Assembly: GCF_947499065.1 (NCBI RefSeq)
Contig: NZ_CANMMT010000015.1
Location: 1 to 64,000, forward strand
From: an uncultured Tenacibaculum sp.
GTDB lineage: Bacteria > Bacteroidota > Bacteroidia > Flavobacteriales > Flavobacteriaceae
Direction: 5' to 3'
DNA length: 64,000 nucleotides
The translations under genes and the position numbers were made by a program. Shown in pieces: positions 23,756-33,117 of the stretch. The first letter of the stretch is position 1; the number at the start of each line of letters is the position of its first letter. The notes beneath the pieces are model-generated. The model was given only the letters and a program-made list of their open reading frames with translations, was not told where the DNA came from and searched no databases.

Positions 23756-24232
23756 TTATTGTGGTATCATACGAACGTAACGTATAAAACCATTACCTTC
23801 AATTTTACTTTTAATATTTTCTGAATTTAGATCAAATTCTACATCGTCTTTATAGTATTCTTGATCTTCTACAGCAGATTCAAAACGAATTTTATATCCT
23901 TTGTTAATCTTATCATTTGGAATTTCAATTATACTAATAGCTCTATTTCCTCCGCTTATTGTTGCACCAGTTATAGCATCAATATTTGAACGTACTTTAC
24001 CATGAAAACTCCACCATTCTGTAATATCGTGATACCATTCTTGATCATCTCCTTGAACATATAACGTTTTTTCATATTCTCCTTTAGGATTTAATAATGA
24101 AATGACAATATATGCTCCTTCACCGTCATAATTTTTCATTTGAATCATGCATTTATACTTACTGCTATCTGGGGTAGTAAATGCCATTATTCCAAATGCT
24201 ACTATAAAAAGTATTGAAAGTTTTTTTATCAT
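23756..24232 (-). CDS. DUF2271-like exported protein
   Basis: 158 residues with a signal peptide (MIKKLSILFIVAFGIMAF). The body resembles the DUF2271 family: AYIVISLLNPKGEYEKTLYVQG, EWYHDITEWWSFHG, DAITGATISGGNRAI. DUF2271 proteins commonly accompany PepSY reductases and are thought to sit in the periplasm beside them. It is 12 bp upstream of the PepSY fusion gene and 16 bp downstream of the ankyrin gene, in one operon. The exact role is unknown. Confidence 0.8.
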   Translation of the reverse strand: MIKKLSILFIVAFGIMAFTTPDSSKYKCMIQMKNYDGEGAYIVISLLNPKGEYEKTLYVQGDDQEWYHDITEWWSFHGKVRSNIDAITGATISGGNRAISIIEIPNDKINKGYKIRFESAVEDQEYYKDDVEFDLNSENIKSKIEGNGFIRYVRMIPQ

Positions 24233-24248
24233 TTTTTAATTCAATTGT

Positions 24249-25739
24249 TTATTTCAAAAAGCTAATATCGATATTTTTTAACGCTTCGTTTTCTTTTGCT
24301 AAATCATATAAGGTTTCATCAAAATCTGTTTTTACAGATTTATTTGCGCCTAACGATACTAAGTGTTTGATTATCTTATCGTTTTTAGCTGTCATAACCG
24401 CTTTTTGTAACGCAGTTAAGCCTTTGTTATTTTTTGCATTAATATTAATTTTATATTCTTTAATAAAATCTAACATTGGAATGCTTTGCTTATCTACAGC
24501 TAAATGATATAAAGTATTTCCGTCTTTCTGAGTTTTTTCAATATCTAATCCTTTAGATTTTAAAGTGTTTAGTTTTTTAGAAAACTCTTCTTTATTTTTA
24601 GGATTAAATGTTTTGAATAAATAGTAGCTTAAGTTATTACCTTTTTTATCAACTATAGCAACATCTGAACCTTTTGATATAAAATAATCAACTATTTCAG
24701 GTTTATTTCTTAAAGCGTAAGTTAAAGCAGATTTACCGTCTTTATTAGCATGATTAATATCTTTCGTTTTGTCAGCTAATAATTTTATAATCTCTATAGA
24801 GTTTCTGCTAGAAGCATTTAATAAAGGAGTGTTTCCTTCTTTATTAGCTTGATTTATATCTACACCTTTATCAATAAAATACTCGTAAGTTGCGATGTCT
24901 TTATTTCTGTATGATAAGTTGTGTAAAGGAGTAGTACCTTCTTTATTAGTAATGTTTGGATTGATTCCTAAACCTTCTAAATATTTAAAATATTCTAATG
25001 AGTTATATCCTCTTCTTGAACCTCTAGTTGCAAACAGCATAGCGTTTCCACCTTTTTTATTCAATGTTTTATATGGTAACCCTTTTTTAATTAATAGCTC
25101 TAGCATTTTTTTATTACCAGACTGTGCTGTGTAATTAAAAGCACCATTACCATCTTTATCAGTAGAGTTAATATTTAACCCTTTTTCAGTAAAATAGTCT
25201 ACCAATTGAAAGTTTTCTAATTTTGGAGTAATTAATAATAAAGCATTAGCTCCCTTAGGAGTTTTATCTTTTAAAACATTAGCTCCTTTACTTATTAAAA
25301 GGTCATACAATTTTGTGTTTGTTACACCAGCAACAGCAACAAAGTTTAGTAATGAATATCCCTTATCGTCAATGACATCTGTTTTAGCGCCATTGTCTAG
25401 TAGATAGTTTACAATTGGCATATTGTTTTTGTAGGCTGCCCAAAAGATGTAAGTCCTACCATCGTGAGTTAATTTATTAACGTCATTTCCTTTTTTGCCA
25501 AGTAAGTGTTTAATTACATTTTCATCTGCATTTTCTAGCAAAGCATATACAACAGCATCAAAACCATATCTGTTTAGTTTTGTGGCACTGTTACCTTCTT
25601 TAATTTTTTGCTCAACTTGTTCAATAGAAGGTTTAGTTTTCCAAAAATCTCTTTTTAAAAAGATATTTGTGTTTTGAGCAAAAACTACCGAGCTTATTAA
25701 GAATAAGCTCAGTAGTAATTTAATATTTAATGATTTCAT
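24249..25739 (-). CDS. Exported ankyrin-repeat protein
   Basis: 496 residues. The signal peptide ends near residue 21 (SSVVFAQ). The rest is about a dozen ankyrin repeats, for example THDGRTYIFWAAYKNNMPIV, DKGYSLLNFVAVAG, DGNGAFNYTAQSGNKKMLEL, EGTTPLHNLSYRNKDI, EGNTPLLNASSRNSIEIIKL, DGKSALTYALRNKPEIVDY and KGLTALQKAVMTAKNDKI. Ankyrin solenoids bind other proteins. It is placed inside a heme/iron operon, 5 bp after the DUF6607 gene, so it probably acts in the periplasm as an assembly scaffold for the uptake system. Confidence 0.92.
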   Translation of the reverse strand: MKSLNIKLLLSLFLISSVVFAQNTNIFLKRDFWKTKPSIEQVEQKIKEGNSATKLNRYGFDAVVYALLENADENVIKHLLGKKGNDVNKLTHDGRTYIFWAAYKNNMPIVNYLLDNGAKTDVIDDKGYSLLNFVAVAGVTNTKLYDLLISKGANVLKDKTPKGANALLLITPKLENFQLVDYFTEKGLNINSTDKDGNGAFNYTAQSGNKKMLELLIKKGLPYKTLNKKGGNAMLFATRGSRRGYNSLEYFKYLEGLGINPNITNKEGTTPLHNLSYRNKDIATYEYFIDKGVDINQANKEGNTPLLNASSRNSIEIIKLLADKTKDINHANKDGKSALTYALRNKPEIVDYFISKGSDVAIVDKKGNNLSYYLFKTFNPKNKEEFSKKLNTLKSKGLDIEKTQKDGNTLYHLAVDKQSIPMLDFIKEYKININAKNNKGLTALQKAVMTAKNDKIIKHLVSLGANKSVKTDFDETLYDLAKENEALKNIDISFLK

Positions 25740-25744
25740 TTAGA

Positions 25745-26644
25745 TTATTTTTTTACAAAAGACTCTATAATGTTATTCATTTCATCTTCTTTAAGCTTTT
25801 CAGAATAAAGGTGTTTGAATAACGCTTTATTATCAACTTTAGCTTTCAAAGATAAATCTTTATTTCTTCCGTAAACCTCAGACCATTTGTTTCTAACCGA
25901 TTGCCATTTAGCTTGGTTCTTTTTCCACCAATCTTGAGCAGCTTGACAACGAGAGTCTGGAACTCTTACGTAAGTATTGTATCCTTTTTCTTTTGCAATA
26001 ACAAAATCTTTTTCTCCAGCTTTACGTACTACTTTTTTGTTGTCTTGATCGTGAACCCAACCATAATCAGTTATTTCATGGCGATTACCTCTTTCAGTAA
26101 CATTGTAGTCAGCTCTTTGAGTGTACTCTCTTCTTGGTAATGGGGCATCGGTAATGTTTTCCCAATAGCTTTTTCCATCTACGTGTACCCAAGTACCAGA
26201 TCCTTCATAACGTGGACTATCATCTACTTGATATACTTTTTGTGTCCATTGTTTTTTAACGTCAGATTTTGGTTTGTTTACATATAACCAATTATTATCG
26301 CCATTAAACATATAGAAATCACGGTTTTGGTACACCCAATCTTGTCTCCAGTGCTTAACTATATATGGTTTGTTTGGACTACCTACTTGTAGTAAGTGTT
26401 GAATAGAGATTTTGTTTTTTTCATCTTCCACTAACTGAGCCCATTCTAAACCTTTAGCGATTTTAGTTTTTGATGGCTTGTATAATGAATCTTTACTATA
26501 GTTAAATGTCTCAGTAAAGTTAAAAGTCACTTCAAAACAACCACACATTTTCTTAATGGCTTTTAAGTCTTTACTTTTTTTGCTTTGTGCATTTACAGTA
26601 AATACTGCAAACGTTATTAGAGTTACTACGAATAAGTTTCTCAT
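25745..26644 (-). CDS. DUF6607-like exported protein
   Basis: 299 residues with a signal peptide (MRNLFVVTLITFAVFTVNAQ). Key features are KKMCGCFEVTFNFTETFNY, with two cysteines separated by one residue near the mature N terminus, the Trp/Tyr-rich KHWRQDWVYQNRDFYMFN and REYTQRADYNVTERGNRHEI. I recall this as the DUF6607 family, which sits beside TonB receptors in Flavobacteria; its biochemical role is unknown. It is first in the four-gene minus-strand operon and divergent from the TonB receptor with a 99-bp gap. Confidence 0.75.
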   Translation of the reverse strand: MRNLFVVTLITFAVFTVNAQSKKSKDLKAIKKMCGCFEVTFNFTETFNYSKDSLYKPSKTKIAKGLEWAQLVEDEKNKISIQHLLQVGSPNKPYIVKHWRQDWVYQNRDFYMFNGDNNWLYVNKPKSDVKKQWTQKVYQVDDSPRYEGSGTWVHVDGKSYWENITDAPLPRREYTQRADYNVTERGNRHEITDYGWVHDQDNKKVVRKAGEKDFVIAKEKGYNTYVRVPDSRCQAAQDWWKKNQAKWQSVRNKWSEVYGRNKDLSLKAKVDNKALFKHLYSEKLKEDEMNNIIESFVKK

Positions 26645-26700
26645 TGTTTGTTTTATTATGTTTTTAAAAATTTTTTACAAAAATATAAAATTTATTTAGA

Positions 26701-26727
26701 TTGGTTAAAAATAACTACATATATTTG
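26701..26727 (+). promoter_or_regulatory. Promoter of the TonB receptor/hmuY pair
   Basis: TTG (26701-26703), a 16-bp spacer, and TATATTTG (26720-26727) match the flavobacterial TTG-N17-23-TAnnTTTG pattern within one base of spacing. The TSS would be only about 10 nt before the ATG at 26744. The intergenic region is shared with the divergent DUF6607 operon, so an iron-responsive operator is plausible but none was identified. Confidence 0.55.
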
Positions 26728-26743
26728 CCGGAAATTATTAAGA

Positions 26744-28834
26744 ATGTTTCTAAATAAAATTTTAACTTTTCTACTTGTGTTTACAGGAATCGTTGTTTTC
26801 TCTCAGGGAGAACAGAGTAGAGATAGTATAAAACATAATGACTTAGATGAAGTTGTGGTTACTGCAACTAGGACGAAAAGACAATTGTCTTCTGTACCAA
26901 TGCCAGTGACATTGATTTCTAAAAAACAATTACAGCAATCAGGGTCTGTAAGGTTAAGAGATATATTACTAGAACAAACAGGAATTGTAATGGTTTCTGA
27001 TTTTGGAAATTCAGAAGGAGTTCAATTGCAAGGTGTAGCTGCTGATTATACTTTAATATTAATTGATGGAGTGCCAGTTGTTGGTAGAACAGCAGGAAAT
27101 ATAGATTTACGTAGACTTACTGTAAATAATATTAAACAAATAGAAATAGTAAAAGGCCCATCGTCTTCTTTATATGGTTCAGAGGCAATTGGTGGAGTTA
27201 TAAATATTATAACAGAGCAACCAAAAGAAGGTCAGTTTAAAGGAGATTTACAATTTTTAGCAAGAGGAGGAGCAAGAAATGAACTGGATATCAATACGAA
27301 TATAGTTGCTAAAAAAGATAAATTTGGAGTTGTTGCAGGTCTTAACTTAAATTCAAGTGGCGGATTTGATTTAACCCCAGAAAGCCCTAATAATAAGACT
27401 GCATATCCTCATCAGAACTTTACAGGAAATTTACAGCTAACATATGATTTTTCTGATAAATTAAAAGCTTTAGTATCTGGTCGTTTTTATACACAGGAAC
27501 AGAATACAACCAACTCAGATAATACACAAACAGATTGGAATTTTAATGGAAAAATTTCTCATAAACTTTCTGATTCTTGGGATGTAGATTATATTTTTTA
27601 TGGAACTCGTTTTAAAACAGAAAGTCTTTTTAATGGAAGTTTAGACTTGTTTAATAGAAGTTTATTTAGACCAGAGGTAAAAACAACAGTTTTACTAGGA
27701 GATAAAAGTACCATTGTAGCTGGAGTAGGGGCAAATTACGATGCACTAGAGAGAAGTGCTTTTGATGGAAGAAAAAAATATGAGGCTCAATATGTTTTTG
27801 GTCAATATGATTTTAATCCAATAGAAAACTTAAACATTGTAGCTGGTGCTCGATTTGATAATCATAATGAATATAAATCTGCGTTCTCACCAAAACTTTC
27901 TGCTAGTTATAAAATAAACAGTTGGGTTACAGCTAAAGGATCAGTAGGTTATGGGTTTAAAGCTCCGGATTTCCGCCAATTGTATTTTAATTTTAGAAAT
28001 TCATCAGGTGGTTATGTAGTTCTAGGAACTCAAACATTGCATGATTTGTATCCAAACGTTAGTGGAATAAACAATATAGAAAGAGATTTAAAGCCAGAAA
28101 ATTCAATAGGGTATAACTTAGGTTTTCAATTACAGCCATTATCTAACTTAAAGATTGGAGTTAACCTATTTAGAAATGATATTCAAGATTTGATTGATAC
28201 TTTCGATACTACATTGGATCCTACATTGTTAGGATTACCTCTAGGAACTCGAACATTTTCTTATCGAAACATTAGTGAAGTTTATACTCAAGGAATAGAG
28301 GTTGATATAAATTATAGAATCTCAGATAATTTCAGACTAATAGGAGGGTATCAGTTTTTAGATACTGGTGATAAAGAGCAAGAACGTTTGATAAAAGAAG
28401 GGAAAGTATTTTTTAGAAGGACACCTTCGTCTCCATCAGAACAATTAACACAATCTAAGTATTTCGGATTACCAAACAGATCAAAACATACTGCAAACTT
28501 AAAGCTGTTTTATGAAAACTTCGAACATGATTTTACAGCAAATATTAGAGCGGTTTACAGAAGTAAGTATGCATTAAGAGATACTAATAATAGTAAAGGG
28601 ATTATTGATAACTATGATAAGTTTGTGGCTTCTCAAATGCGAGTAAATGTAGCGGTAGATAAAACCTTCTTTAACTTAATGACATTGCAATTAGGAGTTG
28701 ATAATGTTTTTAATGAACAAGGAGAAAGTAATAAGGATACTTTTTTCTCTGTAGTGAATGGTCAGAGAATCCCAGATGATAACACATTATTATTAGGAAG
28801 AACAGTATATAGTAGAATAACTTTTAAATTTTAG
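26744..28834 (+). CDS. TonB-dependent receptor (heme/iron uptake, HmuR-like)
   Basis: 696 residues from ATG 26744; the ORF extends 32 codons upstream, but the signal peptide MFLNKILTFLLVFTGIVVFSQ begins here and a promoter lies just before it. TonB box-like DEVVVTATRTKRQLSSVPM near residues 34-52 leads into the plug domain (about 55-170; LRDILLEQTGI, GADYTLILIDGVPVVGRTAG-like loop, IEIVKGPSSSLYGSEAIGGVINI). The barrel ends with a terminal aromatic residue (RITFKF). Paired with HmuY 32 bp downstream, heme is the likely ligand, though no heme ligands were assigned. Confidence 0.9.
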   Translation: MFLNKILTFLLVFTGIVVFSQGEQSRDSIKHNDLDEVVVTATRTKRQLSSVPMPVTLISKKQLQQSGSVRLRDILLEQTGIVMVSDFGNSEGVQLQGVAADYTLILIDGVPVVGRTAGNIDLRRLTVNNIKQIEIVKGPSSSLYGSEAIGGVINIITEQPKEGQFKGDLQFLARGGARNELDINTNIVAKKDKFGVVAGLNLNSSGGFDLTPESPNNKTAYPHQNFTGNLQLTYDFSDKLKALVSGRFYTQEQNTTNSDNTQTDWNFNGKISHKLSDSWDVDYIFYGTRFKTESLFNGSLDLFNRSLFRPEVKTTVLLGDKSTIVAGVGANYDALERSAFDGRKKYEAQYVFGQYDFNPIENLNIVAGARFDNHNEYKSAFSPKLSASYKINSWVTAKGSVGYGFKAPDFRQLYFNFRNSSGGYVVLGTQTLHDLYPNVSGINNIERDLKPENSIGYNLGFQLQPLSNLKIGVNLFRNDIQDLIDTFDTTLDPTLLGLPLGTRTFSYRNISEVYTQGIEVDINYRISDNFRLIGGYQFLDTGDKEQERLIKEGKVFFRRTPSSPSEQLTQSKYFGLPNRSKHTANLKLFYENFEHDFTANIRAVYRSKYALRDTNNSKGIIDNYDKFVASQMRVNVAVDKTFFNLMTLQLGVDNVFNEQGESNKDTFFSVVNGQRIPDDNTLLLGRTVYSRITFKF

Positions 28835-28866
28835 AATAAACCTTAAATATTATAAATCAATTAAAA

Positions 28867-29469
28867 ATGAAACAATTAAAAACACTTTTAGTTTTAGCAA
28901 TTATATCTTTTGTAGCTACTTCTTGTAGTGATAGTGATACTCCTGTAGTTAAGTCTGTTGAGGCTAAAACGATATCAAACTTATATGCTCCTCAAAATGG
29001 AGGTTTTGGTCAAGGACCAATATCTGGGGAATTTACAAAGTTTAGTTTTAAGGAAGGAAAAAAAGTAACTGGAAATAATTGGGATGTTGCTTTTAGAGGC
29101 CTAAGAGTAATTGTAAACGGTGGAAGTAAATACGGATTAACAGATGAGCCAGAAAGAACTGGTAATGCATCGTTAGCTGTTGTAAATAGTGAGTTTTCAA
29201 AAGTTTTAGAAGCGCCAGCTGATAGTGAGTTTAAGCAAGATGCAAAAGGAGTATATGCATTACCTGTAAGTGGAGCAGGTTGGTATACTTATGGTAATGG
29301 TGTTGTTACTGCTAATGCTGGTACAATTATAGTTGTTAAAACTATTGAAGGAAACTATGCTAAGATGGAAATAAAGAGCTATTATAAAGATTTAACATCT
29401 AAAGAAGCAAGATATTACACATTTGATTATGTATACAATCCAAATGTTGGAGATAAATCTCTAAAATAA
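28867..29469 (+). CDS. hmuY: HmuY-family lipoprotein
   Basis: 200 residues. The signal ends in the lipobox FVATSC (Cys near residue 20), giving a lipid-anchored protein. The body matches HmuY: NNWDVAFRGLRVIVNGG, the GNASLAVV segment, GWYTYG, YAKMEIKSYY and the C-terminal RYYTFDYVYNPN. HmuY of Porphyromonas gingivalis binds heme at the cell surface and passes it to its TonB receptor. It lies directly after the TonB receptor gene. The heme-ligating His pair of P. gingivalis is not evident here, so the ligand set may differ. Confidence 0.85.
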   Translation: MKQLKTLLVLAIISFVATSCSDSDTPVVKSVEAKTISNLYAPQNGGFGQGPISGEFTKFSFKEGKKVTGNNWDVAFRGLRVIVNGGSKYGLTDEPERTGNASLAVVNSEFSKVLEAPADSEFKQDAKGVYALPVSGAGWYTYGNGVVTANAGTIIVVKTIEGNYAKMEIKSYYKDLTSKEARYYTFDYVYNPNVGDKSLK

Positions 29470-29520
29470 AGAAAAACTTCAGTAATGTAATTATTGAATT
29501 TTGTTAGTTTTTGTTACGTT

Positions 29521-29552
29521 AACCTGTTTAGTTTTTAGGAACTGAACAGGTT
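29521..29552. terminator. Bidirectional terminator between hmuY and uvrA
   Basis: AACCTGTTTAGTT (29521-29533) pairs with AACTGAACAGGTT (29540-29552) with one G-T pair, followed by a T run. The converging genes end at 29469 and 29559. Confidence 0.8.
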
Positions 29553-29558
29553 TTTTAA

Positions 29559-32345
29559 TTATATTTTTTCCAATAAATACTTTGAAGTATAAGATTCTTT
29601 ATTTTTAGCTAATTCTTCTGGGGTACCTGTAAAGATTAATTGACCTCCTTTTTTTCCACCTTCTAAACCTAAATCAATAATATAATCGGCACATTTAATA
29701 AGTTCTATATTATGCTCAATTACAATTATTGAATGCCCTCTTTCTATTAATGCATTGAATGAAGCTAATAATTTCTTAATATCATGGAAATGTAAACCAG
29801 TTGTTGGTTCATCAAAAATAAATAAGGCTTTATCTTTAGTGTTTCCTTTTACTAAAAAAGAGGCTAGTTTTATACGCTGGGCTTCACCACCTGAAAGGGT
29901 AGAGGAAGATTGTCCTAGTTGTACATAACCTAATCCAACATCGTGTAAAGGTTTTAATTTCTTTGCAATTTTAGGTTGATTGTGTTCTGTAAAAAAGGCA
30001 ACAGCATCATCTATGGTAAGATTTAAAATATCGTCAATAGATTTTCCTTCAAAAGTAACTTCTAAAACTTCCTTTTTAAAGCGTTTTCCATTACAAGCTT
30101 CACATTCTAAATGAACATCAGCCATAAATTGCATTTCAATAGTAACTTCACCTTCTCCTTTACAAACCTCACAGCGTCCGCCTTCTACGTTAAAGGAAAA
30201 ATGCTTTGGCTGGTAGTTACGTATTTTTGATAGCTTTTGAGTTGATAATAATTTACGAATATCATCATAAGCTTTAATGTAGGTAACTGGATTAGATCTT
30301 GATGAACGCCCTATCGGGTTTTGATCTATGAATTCAACATGCTTTAAATTATCATAGCTTCCTTTGATTTCTGTATACTGACCTATTTTATTTCCATATC
30401 CAATTAATTCTTTTTGCATTGCTGGATATAGAATTTTCTTTACTAAAGTACTTTTTCCACTACCTGATACTCCTGTAATAACCGTTAGATTGTTTAGGGG
30501 AAAAGAAACATTAATGTTTTTTAAATTATTTTCACGAGCTCCAATAATATCAATAGTGTTTTTAGAAGTTCTTCGTTGCACAGGAACTTCTATTTTTAGC
30601 TTTTCTGATAAATATTGAGCAGTTAATGATTCTGATTTTAATATTTCTTTAAAGGTACCTTCTGCTACTACATTACCACCATAAGTACCTGCTTCTGGAC
30701 CTATATCAATAACATAATCGGCTTCTTTCATAATATCTTCGTCATGTTCTACAACAATAACGGTATTACCTAAGTCGCGTAGGTTTTTTAAAACTCCAAT
30801 TAATCTTTCTGTATCTTTTGGATGCAATCCAATGCTAGGTTCATCTAAAATATACATTGAACCTACTAAAGAACTTCCTAATGAAGTAGCTAAGTTTATA
30901 CGTTGACTTTCTCCTCCCGAAAGTGTGTTTGAAGTTCTATTCAAAGTTAAATAATTTAATCCAACATCTTGTAAAAACTGTAAACGATTATTAATTTCAG
31001 TAAGTAATCGTTTTCCTATTTTTTCTTCGTATTTGTTAAGTTGTATACTTTTGAAAAAAGCAGCAAGTTCATCTAGTGGTAAGCTAACTAAATCAGAAAT
31101 TACCTTACCGTATACTTGTACATAGTTAGCTTCTTTTCGTAAACGTTTACCAGTACAATCAGTACAAGTAGTTTTACCTCTATATCGAGAAAGCATTACC
31201 CGATTTTGAATTTTATAACTTTTTTCTTCTAATTTTTTGAATAGACTATTAATTCCATCAAACTTTTTAGTTCCATTCCAAACTAATAGTTTTTGCTCTT
31301 CAGTAAGCTCAAACCAAGGTTTATGAATTGGAATATCAAAATCTGAAGCGTTTAAAATTAAATTGTCTTTATATTCTCGATAACTTTCTGTTTTGAAAGG
31401 AAAAATTGCATCTTCATAAATAGAAAGTCCTGTATTAGGAATTACTAATTCTTCATCAATTCCTATCACACTTCCATAACCTTCACAAGTTGGACAAGCT
31501 CCATAGGGATTGTTAAAACTAAAAAGGTGTGTGTTGGGTTCTAAGAAAGAAATTCCATCTAATTCAAATTTATTACTAAATTCAGTAAGCTTATTATCGG
31601 CTAAGTTTTCAATAAAACAAATTCCTTTCCCTTCAAAAAAAGCAGTTTGTACAGCATCTCCTAAACGATTATAAAAATCTTCTTCATTTTTTACAACAAT
31701 TCGATCTACAACTAAAAGTAATTCGTTGCCTTTAAAATCAGCAATAGGGAATTCATCAATTCTATATACAGTATCGTTATATTTTATACGAGCATAGCCT
31801 TGTTGGGTTAATACCTGAATTACTGTTTTAATATCTCTTTTTTCGTTGATTGTGATAGGAGCTAATAACAATAATTTAGTGCGTTCTTCAAATTGCTTTA
31901 CAAAATTTAAAACGTCGGAAACCGTATGTTTCTTTACTTCATCACCAGAAATAGGAGAAAAGGTTTTTCCGATACGAGCATATAATAGTTTGATATAATC
32001 GTAAATTTCTGTTGAGGTACCTACGGTTGATCTAGGGTTGGTAGAGTTTACCTTTTGCTCTATGGCAATTGCTGGAGCAATTCCTTTAATATAATCTACT
32101 TTTGGTTTGTGTAATTTACCTAAGAATTGACGTGCGTAAGACGATAAGCTTTCTACGTAGCGTCTTTGACCTTCTGCATACAAAGTATCAAAAGCTAAGG
32201 ATGATTTCCCTGAACCAGAAAGTCCAGTAATAACAACTAATTTATTACGAGGAATAACAACATCAATATTTTTTAAGTTATGGAGACTTGCTCCTTTTAT
32301 AATGATGTTTTCTTTAGGATTTATAGTAGAAATATCTGTCTTCAT
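29559..32345 (-). CDS. uvrA: Excinuclease ABC subunit A
   Basis: 928 residues, near the usual length of about 940. Two ABC ATPase domains show Walker A sequences GLSGSGKSS (about residue 43) and GVSGSGKST, signature LSGGESQRI and LSGGEAQRI, and Walker B ending YILDEPSIGLH and FIFDEPTTGLH. Zinc-binding cysteines are in CPTCEGYG, CTDCTGKR, CEVCKGEG and CEACNGKR. UvrA dimers scan DNA and load UvrB at bulky lesions in nucleotide excision repair. It is transcribed alone. Confidence 0.97.
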   Translation of the reverse strand: MKTDISTINPKENIIIKGASLHNLKNIDVVIPRNKLVVITGLSGSGKSSLAFDTLYAEGQRRYVESLSSYARQFLGKLHKPKVDYIKGIAPAIAIEQKVNSTNPRSTVGTSTEIYDYIKLLYARIGKTFSPISGDEVKKHTVSDVLNFVKQFEERTKLLLLAPITINEKRDIKTVIQVLTQQGYARIKYNDTVYRIDEFPIADFKGNELLLVVDRIVVKNEEDFYNRLGDAVQTAFFEGKGICFIENLADNKLTEFSNKFELDGISFLEPNTHLFSFNNPYGACPTCEGYGSVIGIDEELVIPNTGLSIYEDAIFPFKTESYREYKDNLILNASDFDIPIHKPWFELTEEQKLLVWNGTKKFDGINSLFKKLEEKSYKIQNRVMLSRYRGKTTCTDCTGKRLRKEANYVQVYGKVISDLVSLPLDELAAFFKSIQLNKYEEKIGKRLLTEINNRLQFLQDVGLNYLTLNRTSNTLSGGESQRINLATSLGSSLVGSMYILDEPSIGLHPKDTERLIGVLKNLRDLGNTVIVVEHDEDIMKEADYVIDIGPEAGTYGGNVVAEGTFKEILKSESLTAQYLSEKLKIEVPVQRRTSKNTIDIIGARENNLKNINVSFPLNNLTVITGVSGSGKSTLVKKILYPAMQKELIGYGNKIGQYTEIKGSYDNLKHVEFIDQNPIGRSSRSNPVTYIKAYDDIRKLLSTQKLSKIRNYQPKHFSFNVEGGRCEVCKGEGEVTIEMQFMADVHLECEACNGKRFKKEVLEVTFEGKSIDDILNLTIDDAVAFFTEHNQPKIAKKLKPLHDVGLGYVQLGQSSSTLSGGEAQRIKLASFLVKGNTKDKALFIFDEPTTGLHFHDIKKLLASFNALIERGHSIIVIEHNIELIKCADYIIDLGLEGGKKGGQLIFTGTPEELAKNKESYTSKYLLEKI

Positions 32346-32422
32346 TTACACACAAAAATAAACGATAAAAGTACGGTTTATTTTTTAGGTAAGAAACAGA
32401 TATTGAAGTGTAATTTAAATTA

Positions 32423-32449
32423 AAACCACACTACCAAGTAGTGTGGTTT
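32423..32449 (-). terminator. Rho-independent terminator
   Basis: AAACCACACTAC (32423-32434) pairs perfectly with GTAGTGTGGTTT (32438-32449) around CAA. It directly follows the DUF1842-like gene on the minus strand. Confidence 0.8.
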
Positions 32450-32458
32450 ATTTGGGTT

Positions 32459-32941
32459 TTATAAACTTGTTTCCAAGTTTTGTTCTTTTACAAAAGAAGA
32501 AAGTTTATCTACATTCAATTCGTCAGATAATTCAACAAGTTCAACTTTTTGATAATCAACATCCACCCATTTTCCATCACGTAAAAATGAGTATGTTGCT
32601 GTACCAGATTTCCAATCGTCTTCTAATGACATTCTCAACTTTACATTTTGTATTGGTTGAGGAGCTCCTAATATTAAAGGAGAATAAGGAGATACTCCTT
32701 CTGCTACTACTAAAATGTTGCATGAATTCATTGTACACATATATGAATAATCACCGCTTAAAATAGTAGGAATATTTAAAGGAGGGTTTACAGCTTGTGT
32801 AATATTTCCTTTTCCAATAATCTTTTTTGTGTTAGTATCAACTATTAATGATACATTAAAAGAAATTCCACCAGCAAGATTATTGCTAATTCTGTAATTT
32901 AAATTAAAATAATGTCTGATTTCGTTGTTTTGATTTTCCAT
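32459..32941 (-). CDS. DUF1842-like protein
   Basis: 160 residues without a signal peptide. The core reads FNVSLIVDTNTKKIIGKGNI, TQAVNPPLNIPTILSGDYSY, NILVVAEG and LRMSLEDDWKSGTATYSF, which I recognise as the DUF1842 family (short beta-rich proteins). No activity is known. The gene is transcribed singly with its own terminator. Its 5' leader contains a 59-nt element shared with the next gene upstream, the AidA/PixA-like protein, which indicates joint post-transcriptional control. Confidence 0.7.
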   Translation of the reverse strand: MENQNNEIRHYFNLNYRISNNLAGGISFNVSLIVDTNTKKIIGKGNITQAVNPPLNIPTILSGDYSYMCTMNSCNILVVAEGVSPYSPLILGAPQPIQNVKLRMSLEDDWKSGTATYSFLRDGKWVDVDYQKVELVELSDELNVDKLSSFVKEQNLETSL

Positions 32942-32968
32942 GAGGGACGTTTTAAGTTTAATATTTTT

Positions 32969-33027
32969 TCCTACTCATAAGGCTTTTCGGATTACGCCTC
33001 GTTTTTATTGTAGTTTCTGAACTCTAC
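32969..33027 (-). promoter_or_regulatory. Conserved 5'-leader element, copy A
   Basis: On the minus strand this leader reads GTAGAG..CAGAAACTAC, then an A-rich linker, then CGAGGCGT..CCGAAAAGCC and TTATGAGTAGGA. It ends 27 nt before the ATG of the DUF1842-like gene. GTAG/CTAC and GAGGC/GCCTT can form two hairpins. The same element precedes the gene at 33118. It is untranslated RNA by position; it may be a stabiliser, a small-RNA target or a ligand-binding leader. I could not assign it to a known riboswitch class. Confidence 0.7.
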
Positions 33028-33071
33028 ATTTTAATTAAACCTATCAATAGTTTGATTTGGTGTAATAATTA

Positions 33072-33104
33072 AAAACAGCTATAATTTTACTTTATAGCTG
33101 TTTT
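33072..33104 (-). terminator. Rho-independent terminator
   Basis: AAAACAGCTATAA (33072-33084) pairs with TTATAGCTGTTTT (33092-33104). It follows the AidA/PixA-like gene on the minus strand. Confidence 0.8.
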
Positions 33105-33117
33105 ATATTATTGATTA

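Noticed and set aside
26648..26743. Extended TonB receptor start with 32 additional residues
   Set aside because: The extension is not a signal peptide, covers the promoter TTG/TATATTTG, and the ATG at 26744 starts a perfect signal peptide.
32443..32766. Plus-strand frame of 107 residues opposite the DUF1842-like gene
   Set aside because: It is antisense to a gene with a recognisable family pattern and its own terminator and leader element; the composition is Leu/Lys/His-biased as in a shadow.
32942..33060. TPP or c-di-GMP riboswitch in the shared leader
   Set aside because: None of the known conserved cores of these classes is present; only a general two-hairpin structure is seen, so it is reported as an unassigned element.
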